Shown: positions 18,876 to 27,640 of the stretch, in pieces | Numbering within the stretch: position 1 is the stretch's first letter | How the letters are laid out: each line of letters opens with the position of its first letter | Origin: Methylobacterium sp. PvR107 | GTDB taxonomy: Bacteria > Pseudomonadota > Alphaproteobacteria > Rhizobiales > Beijerinckiaceae | Length of the DNA: 64,000 nucleotides | Reading direction: 5' to 3' | NCBI RefSeq assembly: GCF_017833295.1 | Contig: NZ_JAFIBW010000001.1 | Span: 62,001-126,000 of the forward strand | The notes under the pieces: model-generated | Seen by the model: only the letters and a program-made list of their open reading frames with translations | What the model was told of the DNA's origin: nothing | The model's database searches: none | Position numbers and translations under genes: made by a program

Positions 18876-19661
18876 ATGATCGGACCCGCCACGCAGATCC
18901 TTCGCCCCGAGGCCGCCTGGAGCCGCCTGTCGGCAGAGGCCTTGAACGACCTCGCTCGCCGCGACGCCGTCGTACTGCTGCCGGTGGCCTCCACCGAGCA
19001 GCACGGGCCACACCTTCCCTCCGGCGTCGACGACTTTCTTGGTACTGCCGTCTGCCACCGGACCGCTGACCAGCTCGCGCCGGATCACCTCGCCGTGGTC
19101 GCCCCCACGGTCTGGTGCGGCCTGGCCGATCACCATGTGGCCTTCGGCGGCACCTTCACCCTCTCCCTATCCACCTACCATGCCCTGCTGCGCGACCTCT
19201 GTCGGTCGATCCTGGGGGCGGGCTTCCGCAGAATCGTGCTGGTCAATAGCCACGGCGGCAACATCGCCGCCCTGTCCACGCTCAGCGTCGAGCTGTCGCG
19301 CGAGCTGGACGCGCCCATCGCGACCGTCACGTACTTCATGGAGGCCGCCGATGCGGTGGCCACCCTCCTGGAGGACCAAGCCAACGTCATGCACGCCTGC
19401 GAGGGCGAAACCGCAATGATGATGGCGCTCGCCCCCGCGCTCGTGGACGAGGCCCGGCTGTCCGAGGCGCACGGGCCCGCCTTCGACCTGGCGGCCTCGC
19501 TGATGCCTACCCTCAAGCGGGTGCGCGGCTGGCGCGAGATCTCGCCCAGCGGCGTCGCAGGGGACGCCCGCCGTGCGAGCGCGGCCAAAGGCGAGGCGCT
19601 GCTCGACGCCTGTGCTCGCGCTCTGGCCGACAGGCTGCGGGCGGGCGAGCCGTGGGCGTGA
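18876..19661 (+). CDS. Creatininase-family amidohydrolase
   Basis: 261 residues from the ATG at 18876 (GAGGAGG upstream; the open frame extends further but inside the MFS gene). The metal ligands of the creatininase fold are visible: Glu and His in LPVASTEQHGPHLP, Asp in SGVDDFLG, His in CGLADHHVAFGGT, and the VNSHGGNIAAL motif, with a late Glu in ACEGETAMMMALAP. The family hydrolyses cyclic or linear amides (creatinine, formamidopyrimidines and others) with Zn or Mn. The exact substrate is not given by the sequence. It lies in an apparent operon with a hydrolase and RidA. Confidence 0.93.
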   Translation: MIGPATQILRPEAAWSRLSAEALNDLARRDAVVLLPVASTEQHGPHLPSGVDDFLGTAVCHRTADQLAPDHLAVVAPTVWCGLADHHVAFGGTFTLSLSTYHALLRDLCRSILGAGFRRIVLVNSHGGNIAALSTLSVELSRELDAPIATVTYFMEAADAVATLLEDQANVMHACEGETAMMMALAPALVDEARLSEAHGPAFDLAASLMPTLKRVRGWREISPSGVAGDARRASAAKGEALLDACARALADRLRAGEPWA

Positions 19662-19695
19662 CGACAGCGCGGGATATTGGGTGAGGGAGGGCATC

Positions 19696-20571
19696 ATGAC
19701 GGCGAGCAAGACGCCTGAAGTCCACCGGATCGGCGGGGCGAGCGTGGCCAAGATTCCGGAGATCGCGATCGCGTTCCCGGCCGACACACTCCTGCCAGGT
19801 TACGACCCCGACCGGGGTCCGCCGACGGACGGCTCCCGGCCCATCGACTGCCAGCGCCGCCAGCTGACCGTGTCCGTCCACGCTTGGCTGGTGCGCATCG
19901 GCGCCCTGACCGTGTTGGTCGACGCGGGCGTCGGCAACGGCAAGGCCCGTGCGGCGAAGGCGTTCGACCACCTCGACACCCCCTGGCTCGTTCGCCTCGA
20001 GGCCGCGGGCGCCCGGCCGGAAGACATCACCCACGTTCTCATGACCCATCTGCACACCGATCACGTCGGCTGGAACACCGTGCGCGGGCCGGGCGGATGG
20101 GTGCCGACCTTCCCGAATGCGCGTACCCTGCTGCCGCGGCGAGGCTACGAGCTGTTCACCGCCCCGGACGGCCGATCGCGGCCGAACTACGACATGTTCG
20201 CCGACAGCGTCCTGCCGGTGGTGCAAGCCGGCGGCGTCGACATGGTGCCACCGGAGGGGGGCGCGATGCTGCCCGGCTTCACCTTCCTGCCGACCCCGGG
20301 GCACAGCCCGGACCACATGTCGATCTTGCTGCGTGCGGACGGGCAGGAGGCGCTGTTCGCCGGCGACGTGTTGCACGATCCGGTGCAGGTCGCCCGCCCG
20401 GACTTGTGCTCGATGTTCTGCGCGCACCCCGAGGAGGCGCGCCGGTCGCGGCTCCACGCCCTCGACCTCGCCGCCGACCGCGGCCTGACGTGGTTCAGCT
20501 CGCACTGCGCGGGCACGTCCGTTGGCACCATCAGCCGGGTCACGGACGGCTTCGCCTGGTCGTCGCTCTGA
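19696..20571 (+). CDS. Metallo-beta-lactamase-fold hydrolase
   Basis: 291 residues, starting MTASKTPEVHRIGGA with GGGAGGG upstream. The signature HLHTDHVGWNT (HxHxDH), a later His in PTPGHSPDHMSI and Asp in LFAGDVLHDPVQV give the dinuclear metal site. It resembles lactonase-like members (AHL-lactonase / YtnP type) with an N-terminal strand VHAWLVRIGALTVLVDAG. It may open a lactone or cyclic amide in the same pathway as the creatininase-type enzyme. A signal peptide is not evident, so it is cytoplasmic. Confidence 0.92.
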   Translation: MTASKTPEVHRIGGASVAKIPEIAIAFPADTLLPGYDPDRGPPTDGSRPIDCQRRQLTVSVHAWLVRIGALTVLVDAGVGNGKARAAKAFDHLDTPWLVRLEAAGARPEDITHVLMTHLHTDHVGWNTVRGPGGWVPTFPNARTLLPRRGYELFTAPDGRSRPNYDMFADSVLPVVQAGGVDMVPPEGGAMLPGFTFLPTPGHSPDHMSILLRADGQEALFAGDVLHDPVQVARPDLCSMFCAHPEEARRSRLHALDLAADRGLTWFSSHCAGTSVGTISRVTDGFAWSSL

Positions 20572-20629
20572 GCCGACGACACCCGCCGCATCCGCGCTCG
20601 ATGCCCGTCGCAACCCGGAGGCCCGCCGC

Positions 20630-21022
20630 ATGAGCGATCTCGTCCGCTACCCCTCGCCCCTGTCCGCCCCGCTCTCCAAGGCGGTGCGGGCCGGCGATTT
20701 GCTATTCCTCTCCGGTCAGACCCCGAGATCGCCCGACATGAAGCCGGTAGGAGGCGGCATCGCGGAGCAGTCCGAGGCCGTCATAACGGCGATCCGAACC
20801 ACGCTCGCCGAGTTCGAGCTCGACTTGTCCGCGGTCGTCCGCTGTACGGTGTGGCTCTCAGACCTCGGCCTGATGCCGCAGTTCAACGCGGTGTACGCGG
20901 CGCATTTCGGCGCGCACCTCCCGGCCCGCAGCACCGTAGAGGCCAAACTGGTCGGCGGCGTCGCCGTCGAGATCGAAGTGACCGCCTTCGCCGGGCGCCC
21001 CCATCCGCTCGGCGAGGGATGA
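20630..21022 (+). CDS. RidA (YjgF/YER057c/UK114) family protein
   Basis: 130 residues, the usual trimeric RidA size. Conserved elements: PLSKAVRAGDLLFLSGQTPR, then SDLGLMPQFNAVYAAHFGAH and LPARSTVEAKLVGGVAVEIE with the Arg and Glu of the active site. RidA proteins hydrolyse reactive enamines and imines, so its presence suggests that an unstable imine or 2-aminoacrylate-like intermediate forms in this catabolic set. It starts 58 bases after the hydrolase stop and ends the first unit. Confidence 0.92.
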   Translation: MSDLVRYPSPLSAPLSKAVRAGDLLFLSGQTPRSPDMKPVGGGIAEQSEAVITAIRTTLAEFELDLSAVVRCTVWLSDLGLMPQFNAVYAAHFGAHLPARSTVEAKLVGGVAVEIEVTAFAGRPHPLGEG

Positions 21023-21153
21023 TGCGCCTGGTTGGGCGCCGGGTCTACGCACCGGTCAGAGTGACGACCTGCTGACCGAACGACCGCCGTTGCGGACATG
21101 CTGACCGTCCGATCGATGCCGAACCCTTGATGGTGTCGTCGGCGCGAAAATTG

Positions 21154-21173
21154 ACTGTACTGTAAAGTACAGT
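21154..21173. promoter_or_regulatory. Second TetR-type operator, upstream of the 21231 MFS gene
   Basis: ACTGTACTGTAAAGTACAGT is an extended palindrome that shares the core CTGTAAAGT with the site at 17347-17361. It lies about 58 bases before the second MFS gene, overlapping where a promoter would be. The same TetR protein probably acts at both sites. Confidence 0.65.
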
Positions 21174-21230
21174 AGCAAGGCTTAGCTGGGACGGCGAGGC
21201 TTCCCACGCCCATCCCTCCTGGAGGATCTC

Positions 21231-22526
21231 ATGCTCGCACCACCTGACGCGATCACGGCCGAGTCGTCCGAACACCTCTACGCGAAGATCACCTGGCGGC
21301 TGCTGCCGTTCCTGACGGTCTGCTACATGTTCGCGTTCCTCGACCGGATCAACGTCGGCTTCGCCAAACTGCAAATGCAGGGCGATCTCGGCCTCTCCGA
21401 TGCCGTCTACGGGACTGGTGCGGGGATCTTCTTCATCGGCTACGTCATCTTCGAGATCCCGAGCAACTTGCTGCTGGCGCGGATCGGCGCCCGCAAGACC
21501 CTGGCGCGCATCATGATCTTGTGGGGTCTCGTCTCGGCGGGGATGATGTTTATCCGCGACTCGACGACATTCTATCTGCTGCGCTTCATGCTTGGTGTCT
21601 TCGAGGCCGGGTTCGCGCCCGGCATGATCCTGTACCTCACCTACTGGTATGCACCGTCGCGCATGGCGCGCGTGATGGCCGTCGTCATGGCCGCGGGTCC
21701 GATCGGTGGGGCGCTGGGTGGCCCTGTCTCCGGGTGGGTGATGGCGGCGCTCGACGGCGTCCACGGGCTCCGGGGTTGGCAGTGGATGTTCCTGATCGAG
21801 GGGCTGCCCTGCACCGTGCTGGGCGTGATCGCGTACCTGACCCTGACCGACCGGCCCGCGCAGGCGAAGTGGCTCGACGAGCAAGAGAAGGCCACCGTGG
21901 CTGCGGATCTGGCCGCTGGGGCGGTACGGATTGACGGTCACGGCTCACTCCGCAAGGCCGTGCTTGATCCGCGGGTGCTCGGTATCGCCTTCAGCAACTT
22001 CTGCGTGATCTGCGGCATCTACACCGTGAGCTTCTGGCTGCCGACGATCCTGAGCGCGACCGGCATGAGCGGCACGACGACAATCGGCCTGGTCTCCGCG
22101 CTCCCCTACCTCGCGGCGCTCGTCGCGATGCGCCTCCTGTGCCTGAGTTCCGACCGGCGCCGGGAACGACGCTGGCACAGCGCGCTGTGCGGTATCGTGG
22201 GTGCAGCGGCACTGCTGAGCGCGACGATGTACCCGCAGACCCTGGCCGTGGCGCTGCCCAGCATCACGCTTGCCACCGCGATGATGTGGGCATCGTACAC
22301 GGTGCTGTGGGCCATCCCGGCCGATTATCTGGACCGCGACGATGCGCCGGGTGGCATCGCCTTCATCAACGTCGTGGGCGTGCTCGGGGGCTTCTTCAGC
22401 CCGATCATCATCGGCAGCGTGAAGACCGCGACGGGCAGCATGGCCACGGGGATGCTGGTGATGGTCGGGCTGCTGGCCGTGGGAGCGGTGGTGATGCTGG
22501 CCAATCGGCTGCCCCGACCCGCCTGA
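21231..22526 (+). CDS. MFS transporter, anion:cation symporter (ACS) type
   Basis: 431 residues with about twelve helices. The N-terminus YAKITWRLLPFLTVCYMFAF, then LDRINVGFAKLQMQGDLGLS, is the ACS-family signature shared by tartrate, phthalate and glucarate importers. The loop LARIGARKTLARIMILWG between TM2 and TM3 matches as well. CTGGAGGA precedes the ATG. It probably imports a carboxylate or amide substrate for the enzymes of this island. A second importer with its own copy of the operator suggests two substrates or an uptake/efflux pair. Confidence 0.92.
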   Translation: MLAPPDAITAESSEHLYAKITWRLLPFLTVCYMFAFLDRINVGFAKLQMQGDLGLSDAVYGTGAGIFFIGYVIFEIPSNLLLARIGARKTLARIMILWGLVSAGMMFIRDSTTFYLLRFMLGVFEAGFAPGMILYLTYWYAPSRMARVMAVVMAAGPIGGALGGPVSGWVMAALDGVHGLRGWQWMFLIEGLPCTVLGVIAYLTLTDRPAQAKWLDEQEKATVAADLAAGAVRIDGHGSLRKAVLDPRVLGIAFSNFCVICGIYTVSFWLPTILSATGMSGTTTIGLVSALPYLAALVAMRLLCLSSDRRRERRWHSALCGIVGAAALLSATMYPQTLAVALPSITLATAMMWASYTVLWAIPADYLDRDDAPGGIAFINVVGVLGGFFSPIIIGSVKTATGSMATGMLVMVGLLAVGAVVMLANRLPRPA

Positions 22527-22612
22527 CCGCCGAGCCGCATGAACGGCGACGGACACCTCCTGCCGAAGAGCCCCCTTCGTTCCTGAAACACGTCACCGAG
22601 CGGTGAGAGGCG

Positions 22613-23668
22613 ATGGATACGGCTATGAAGTTTTTCGACGGCCACAACGACACGCTCTTGCGTCTATCGCTGTACACGCGGCCCGACCCGGAGCGAAGCT
22701 TCCTTGACGGCCGGCCAGACGGCCACATCGACCTGCCGCGCGCCGAGCGCGGCGGAATGCTCGGCGGCCTCTTTGCACTCTATGCGCCGTCCGCAACCGG
22801 GCTGAGCTTCGATCATTTCCGCGGCGCATCGTACGACTGCCCGCTGCCGCCCGAGGTGCCGATCGCGGTCGCGCAGCAAATTATCCTGAAGCAGATCTCC
22901 ATCCTCCTTCGGATCGTCGCAGCCTCCGAGGAACGGGTCGTTCTGTGCCGCAGCGTCGGCGAGATACGATCCACGATCGCGGCCAGCGGGTTTGCCATCG
23001 TCCTCCACCTCGAGGGTGCCGAAGCGATCGATCCGGATTTGCATGCGCTGGACGTGCTGCACGCCGCGGGCCTGCGCTCCCTGGGACCGGTCTGGAGCCG
23101 GAACAACGCCTTCGGCGGCGGCGTCCCGATGCGGTTCCCGAGTTCGCCAGACGCCGGTCCCGGGCTCACGGCGGCCGGCCGCGAACTTGTCCGGGCCTGC
23201 AACCGCCTGCGCATCCTCGTCGACTTATCCCATCTCACGGAGCAGGGTTTTTGGGACGTCGCCCGCCTGTCGCACGCCCCCCTCGTGGCAACCCATTCAA
23301 ACGCCCACGACATCTGCCCGTCGTCCCGCAATCTGACGGACCGTCAACTCGACGCCATCCGAGACAGCGATGGCCTCGTGGGGCTGAACCTAGCCACGTG
23401 TTTCCTCAGGCCGGACGGCCAGATGCTGGCCGACACCGATCTCGATGTCGTGGTGCGCCACATTGACCGCCTCGTCGAGCGCCTCAGCGAGACACGTGTT
23501 GGGCTGGGGTCGGACTTCGACGGCGCCGTGGTCCCGGACCGCATTGGTTCGGTGGCGGGGGCGCAGGCGATCTTCCAAGCGCTCTCGGCCCGCGGATATG
23601 GTGACGACATCCTGCGAAAGATCGCGGTCGAGAACTGGCTGGGTGTTCTGGCGCGGACGATTGGCTGA
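22613..23668 (+). CDS. Membrane dipeptidase-type hydrolase (peptidase M19)
   Basis: 351 residues from the first ATG; MKFFDGHND at 22625 is an alternative. M19 renal-dipeptidase fold with metal ligands: the HND of FDGHNDTLLR, Glu in IVLHLEGAEAID, His in VDLSHLTEQGFWDVA, His in PLVATHSNAHDICPSSRNLT, and Asp in VGLGSDFDGAVV. The family cleaves dipeptides or related amides; bacterial members near catabolic genes often act on non-standard amides. No signal peptide is visible, so it is cytoplasmic. It is the last gene of the island, followed by a strong hairpin. Confidence 0.93.
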   Translation: MDTAMKFFDGHNDTLLRLSLYTRPDPERSFLDGRPDGHIDLPRAERGGMLGGLFALYAPSATGLSFDHFRGASYDCPLPPEVPIAVAQQIILKQISILLRIVAASEERVVLCRSVGEIRSTIAASGFAIVLHLEGAEAIDPDLHALDVLHAAGLRSLGPVWSRNNAFGGGVPMRFPSSPDAGPGLTAAGRELVRACNRLRILVDLSHLTEQGFWDVARLSHAPLVATHSNAHDICPSSRNLTDRQLDAIRDSDGLVGLNLATCFLRPDGQMLADTDLDVVVRHIDRLVERLSETRVGLGSDFDGAVVPDRIGSVAGAQAIFQALSARGYGDDILRKIAVENWLGVLARTIG

Positions 23669-23687
23669 TCGTCTACCCTTCGCCATT

Positions 23688-23723
23688 GAGAGCGCAACGC
23701 CTGCTATCATGCGTTGCGCTCTC
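23688..23723 (+). terminator. Strong hairpin after the M19 dipeptidase gene
   Basis: A perfect 13-bp stem, GAGAGCGCAACGC paired with GCGTTGCGCTCTC, around a 10-base loop. It begins 20 bases after the dipeptidase stop. No T run follows, so it may stop transcription weakly, protect the 3' end of the message, or act on both strands. Confidence 0.65.
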
Positions 23724-23912
23724 GGAAGCGGTCGAGCCGCTTTCGGCCAGCATCTGCCGCCATGCCTCGCTCCTCCGAACGTCTCAGACGGGTGGTTTTC
23801 CGCCGGTCTGCTCTCAGGCAGTAATCGATGGAAGCGGACATCGCCCTCGTGCCCGCTCACGACCCCAAGCGGATCTTGACCGCCGTCGCTCAGGCAAGAT
23901 TTGGTCGGCAGC

Positions 23913-24389
23913 ATGGAACCGCTCGCCGATCCCGTTGCACGCGCTCGCTCCCCTGGTTCTGGCCAACCCCCGAATAGTGGGTTCTCCGCCCTAACCCCGG
24001 AACTGGCTGTCCAAGACCTCGACGCGAGCCTACGGTTCTGGTGCGAACTGCTCGGCTTCTCGGTGGCCTACGATCGGCCAGCCGCACGCTTCGCCTACCT
24101 CGTGCGGGGCGGCGCGCAGGTCATGTTGTGCCAGCGCAACGGCCGGTGGGACACAGGGGTGCTGGAGCGCCCCTACGGGCGCGGGGTGAACTTCCAAATC
24201 ATGGTCGATCGGCTTGCGCCGATCCTAACCGCGCTTGATGCAGCGGGATGGCCATTGTTCGAGGAGCCAAGCGAGGCTTGGTATCGGATGGGACCGGTCG
24301 AAGGCGGCCAGCGGGAATGCCTCGTCCAAGATCCTGACGGGTACCTTGTGCGTCTCGCCGAGGACCTGGGGAAGCGGCAGTCAGAATAA
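23913..24389 (+). CDS. VOC-family (glyoxalase/bleomycin resistance-like) protein
   Basis: 158 residues from the ATG at 23913; an ATG at 23901 adds four. It has two beta-alpha-beta-beta-beta repeats of the vicinal oxygen chelate fold: PELAVQDLDASLRFWCELLG, FAYLVRGGAQVMLCQRNG, then VNFQIMVDRLAPILTALDAA and CLVQDPDGYLVRLAEDLG. The C-terminal layout is like bleomycin-resistance proteins, which bind rather than convert the drug, but this fold also includes dioxygenases. No operon partner: it is followed by an IS and preceded by a hairpin. Confidence 0.85.
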   Translation: MEPLADPVARARSPGSGQPPNSGFSALTPELAVQDLDASLRFWCELLGFSVAYDRPAARFAYLVRGGAQVMLCQRNGRWDTGVLERPYGRGVNFQIMVDRLAPILTALDAAGWPLFEEPSEAWYRMGPVEGGQRECLVQDPDGYLVRLAEDLGKRQSE

Positions 24390-24404
24390 GGTCCGCTTTC
24401 CACC

Positions 24405-25932
24405 GATTCTGTTGAAAAATTCGGGTGTTGCGGCGGTAGTCGTGAGGTGATTCACTCCTGTCGATAGACGGAGACCGAAGCAGATGATGGGACCTCGGCA
24501 AGTCGAGCAGGGTGCCCTGTTCTACGAGTTCTCGCTCGATACCCACGTCCCCGTCGACCATCTGCTGCGCGCCATTGATCGGTTCGTTGACCTGTCGGAT
24601 CTGCGTGCGCACCTGCGGCCCTTCTACAGCACGACGGGCCGGCCCTCGGTCGACCCTGAGTTGATGATCCGCATGCTGCTCATCGGCTACTGCTTCGGCA
24701 TCCGCTCCGAGCGCCGCCTGTGCGACGAGGTTCACCTCAACCTCGCTTATCGCTGGTTCTGCCGGCTCGGGCTCGACGGCCGGGTGCCGGACCATTCGAC
24801 CTTCTCCAAGAACCGTCATGGCCGCTTCCGCGACAGCGACCTGCTGCGCCACTTGTTCGAGACCGTGCTCACCCGCTGCATCGCCGAGGGGCTCGTGGGC
24901 GGCGAGGGCTTCGCGGTCGACGCCAGCCTGATCAAGGCCGATGCCAACCGGCAGAAGGGTGTCGAGGGTACGAACGGCCTGCCACCCGAGACCGTCAGCC
25001 GCGCCGCCCGGGAGTACTTGGCTGTGCTCGACGACGCCGCGTTCGGAGCTGCGACGCCGGTCGTGCCCAAGCTCGTCTCCCCCGCCGACCCGGCTGCGCG
25101 CTGGACGGGCGCGGACGGCGGGCTGGCCTACTTCGCCTACGCGGCCAACTACCTGATCGACCTCGACCACGCGGTCATCGTGGACGTCGAGCCGACCACC
25201 GCGATCCGGCAGGCCGAGGTCACAGCCGCCAAGCGCATGATCGTGCGCTCGCGCGAGCGCTTCGACCTCTACCCGGCACGGCTCGCCGGCGACAGCGGTT
25301 ACGGATCGGCCGCGATGCTGGGCTGGCTCGTCCACGAGCAGGGCATCGAGCCGCACATCCCCGTCTTCGACAAGTCTGAGCGCCGCGACGGCACCTTCAG
25401 CCGATCAGCCTTCATCTACGACCCTGGCGCTGACGCTTACACCTGCCCGGCCGGCAAGCACCTGCGGCAACGTCAGAAGGTCTACAGGTCGCCGCCTCCG
25501 CTCGTCGACGCAGACGGGATGCTGCGCTACCGCGCGAGCAAGCACGACTGCGATGCCTGCGCGCTGAAGCCACGATGCTGCCCCAACGCATCCGCCCGCA
25601 AGATCCCACGCTCGATCCATGAGGGCGCCCGGCAGATGGCGCGCGACATCTGCGCCTCGGAGGCGGGCCGTACCTCGCGGCGGGAGCGCAAGAAGGTCGA
25701 GATGCTGTTTGCCCACCTCAAGCGGATCCTGAAGCTGGATCGGCTTCGGTTGCGGGGGCCGGATGGAGCCCGGGACGAATTCCACCTCGCGGCCGCCGCC
25801 CAGAACCTACGAAAGCTGGCCAAGCTGATCCCGCTGGGGCAGCCGAGCCTAGCCTGATCGGCTGGGGGAGGCCCTCAGCCAAGCCCCGATCAAACCTCGA
25901 TCCAGGCCGACCGCGAGTTTTTCAACGAAATC
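24405..25932 (+). mobile_element. IS1182-type insertion sequence with 4-bp target duplication
   Basis: 1528 bases. The terminal inverted repeats are GATTCTGTTGAAAAATTCG on the left (24405-24423) and, in reverse complement, GATTTCGTTGAAAAACTCG on the right (25914-25932). CACC flanks both sides (24401-24404 and 25933-25936). It contains one intact transposase gene. Confidence 0.88.
24484..25857 (+). CDS. IS1182-family transposase
   Basis: 457 residues in one uninterrupted frame. The N-terminal DUF772-like domain (HVPVDHLLRAIDRFVDLSDL, then PSVDPELMIRMLLIGYCFGI) is typical of IS1182/IS5-like enzymes. A DDE core follows, with Asp in FAVDASLIKADAN, Asp in LAGDSGYGSAAM and Glu in REHKKVEML-like context (RRERKKVEMLFAHLKRIL). 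A Cys-rich stretch DCDACALKPRCCPN may bind zinc. The complete frame and intact ends suggest a functional element. Confidence 0.94.
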   Translation: MMGPRQVEQGALFYEFSLDTHVPVDHLLRAIDRFVDLSDLRAHLRPFYSTTGRPSVDPELMIRMLLIGYCFGIRSERRLCDEVHLNLAYRWFCRLGLDGRVPDHSTFSKNRHGRFRDSDLLRHLFETVLTRCIAEGLVGGEGFAVDASLIKADANRQKGVEGTNGLPPETVSRAAREYLAVLDDAAFGAATPVVPKLVSPADPAARWTGADGGLAYFAYAANYLIDLDHAVIVDVEPTTAIRQAEVTAAKRMIVRSRERFDLYPARLAGDSGYGSAAMLGWLVHEQGIEPHIPVFDKSERRDGTFSRSAFIYDPGADAYTCPAGKHLRQRQKVYRSPPPLVDADGMLRYRASKHDCDACALKPRCCPNASARKIPRSIHEGARQMARDICASEAGRTSRRERKKVEMLFAHLKRILKLDRLRLRGPDGARDEFHLAAAAQNLRKLAKLIPLGQPSLA

Positions 25933-26149
25933 CACCCGAAGCGGCTATGACGCTGCCGCCGATCCGGCTTTGCCAAGTTCGCCAGCCCTCACGCCTTCGT
26001 CCTTCACCATCGCGAGCGCCTTGCCGTGCTCGTCTCCTCGACCCCGTTGGCCGGCGCACTCCCGTTGCTCTGGGCGATAGGCTGAAGCTTCAAGCTGCGG
26101 GCGCAGGTACCGCTACGCTTTTTCACGACGGGTGGCACAGTGCGCCCCC

Positions 26150-26491
26150 ATGCCGATCCGGCTCGAGCACCGCTTTTTCTACCCCATCGACTGGCCGCAG
26201 CTCTCGGCCGTGATCCGGTTCGGGCGAGCGAGAGACTGCTGTGAGGGCTGCGGGCGGGCCCACGGGCGGATGGTCTCTCATCTCGGTGATGCCCGCTGGT
26301 GGGACGCAGATGCCGGTCGGTGGCGCGACGGGTATCCGGCCCTACAAAGGCCGATGTCGTTCCAGCTAGAATACATTCCTCCGAAAAGGATTGAAGCTCA
26401 GCCCGCGAAGTCCGTCGGAGCGGAATGCCTTTTACGCTCAAGCTTCGTCTGGATGAAGCTTTGTAATTCGGGTTTTAATCCACGAGGTTGA
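26150..26491 (+). pseudogene. Truncated Cys-rich protein related to HNH-type family
   Basis: The first 60 or so residues look genuine: MPIRLEHRFFYPIDWPQLSA, IRFGRARDCCEGCGRAHGR, then HLGDARWWDADAGRWRDG. This is the start of a small zinc/HNH-like protein seen in this lineage, whose C-terminal half (with further Cys and the His motif) should follow. Instead the frame turns at about 26345 into unrelated, more AT-rich sequence and ends at 26491. The second Cys pair and the catalytic His are missing, so the gene is probably a 3'-truncated remnant. Confidence 0.5.
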
Positions 26492-26691
26492 TCCAAAAAG
26501 AACGTCATGACTCCATGAAAATGCGATATTTTCATACCAATTTCATTTACATCGACGGCTGCATTGCGTATGCGATGCAATTCCTGCGCGATAAGAGTAA
26601 TTTGCGTTTTCGCTGTAGGAATTCGAAAATTATTGGCTGAGCCGTTCCCGCACGCATAAATCCTGTCTTTTGATAGCTTTCGAGCGCCGCC

Positions 26692-26973
26692 ATGATAATC
26701 GCAGCTTTGCTTTTTATTGCTGGGCTGACGCTCGGGTGGCGCTTCAATGCGTTGGCGGTCGTAATCTCGTCGATATTGGTATTCGTATGCTCCGAAGTGC
26801 TATTTATAATGCTTATCGGTTTTGAACATCTACAGATATTAATCGTCTTTGCCTATCTGATTGCTCATCAATCGGGATACCTCGTAGGTTATTACCTGTT
26901 TCATAGGCTGAACCATGATCTGGCAGGCAAAACTATTCACCAGAACCATATGAAGCGGCCCGATAGATTGTAG
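26692..26973 (+). CDS. Three-helix membrane protein in an AT-rich patch
   Basis: 93 residues, beginning MIIAALLFIAGLTLGW, with three hydrophobic segments (about residues 1-17, 22-45 and 48-72) and a basic, His-rich tail (HRLNHDLAGKTIHQNHMK). Base composition is clearly lower in GC than the rest of the window, and codons such as ATA and TTA are used, a sign of transfer. No ribosome site stands out before the ATG and no family was recognised. The strong hydrophobic pattern supports a real gene. Confidence 0.55.
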   Translation: MIIAALLFIAGLTLGWRFNALAVVISSILVFVCSEVLFIMLIGFEHLQILIVFAYLIAHQSGYLVGYYLFHRLNHDLAGKTIHQNHMKRPDRL

Positions 26974-27411
26974 ATCGGCACCCAAATCGCTGCGGCAGAT
27001 ATGATTGACACGACCACGAGAGGTAACGACACGCGGTACGCCAAGTCTTTTTTTATTCGCCCGGAAACCAACAAAACTGACACGTCACGAAACCCCAAAT
27101 GCATTTTCTGGTGTACTAGCTAACCGGGTGCAATCTACTCGAAGCTTCTGCATCGACTGGATCTCTCTAGAAGTCGATAGCTCACGCAGAACGGACCTGC
27201 TTCGGCTTGCAACAGGATCGCATCATTCGATGACCAACCTTGGGCTTGCCATCGACCGATTAGATATTGGCGCACCAATCCTATGGGCGTCGTGGTGGTT
27301 GCATTCGCTCAGCGCGTCGCTGGTATGCCAGCCACGTGACGGAGGCAGGCAAGCTACCCATTCGCCCCCGCCCTCTTAAATCGAGTTCCGTCAGCGTCGG
27401 CGCGGAGAATT
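26974..27411. other. Low-GC stretch with no recognisable gene
   Basis: About 440 bases following the membrane protein. The first 150 bases are AT-rich like the gene before them, and composition then returns towards the window average. Short frames are present on both strands, but none has family resemblance or a ribosome site. Confidence 0.45.
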
Positions 27412-27640
27412 TTAGTCGATTCCAGGGAAGTGGATGCGGGTCACGCCCTCCTCGAAATCGAAGCCGGTGGGCGCGAGCGTCGCGTCGAACCTGCAGCTCG
27501 ACCGCGATAGCACCGTCACGCCCTTGCAAGTGAGAGAGCTTCTCAGCGATCGCTTGAGCCGCGTCGGCGCCTAGGGCTGGCCCGTCGAGGCGCAACCGTT
27601 GGCCGTCCAGCTGCGCTTCATAGAAGAATTATGCCGCGGC
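27412..27640 (-). pseudogene. Frameshifted remnant of an unknown small protein
   Basis: Two minus-strand pieces in different frames read like one protein: RLRLDGPALGADAAQAIAEK with LSHLQGRDGAIAVELQ, then after a shift FDATLAPTGFDFEEGV and TRIHFPGID before a stop at 27412. Each piece has the amino-acid balance of a real protein, whereas the frames joined to them do not. No function is assigned. Confidence 0.3.

Larger units (their letters stand above)
24391..25944. repeat. Palindromic repeat split by an IS1182-type insertion
   Basis: The arm GTCCGCTT at 24391-24398 lies directly left of the element, and its partner AAGCGG at 25939-25944 directly right. Removing the IS and one CACC copy restores GTCCGCTTTCCACCCGAAGC followed by GG, a hairpin of the same family as those at 16450, 29137, 31345 and 33924. 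The IS therefore entered the loop. Confidence 0.7.
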
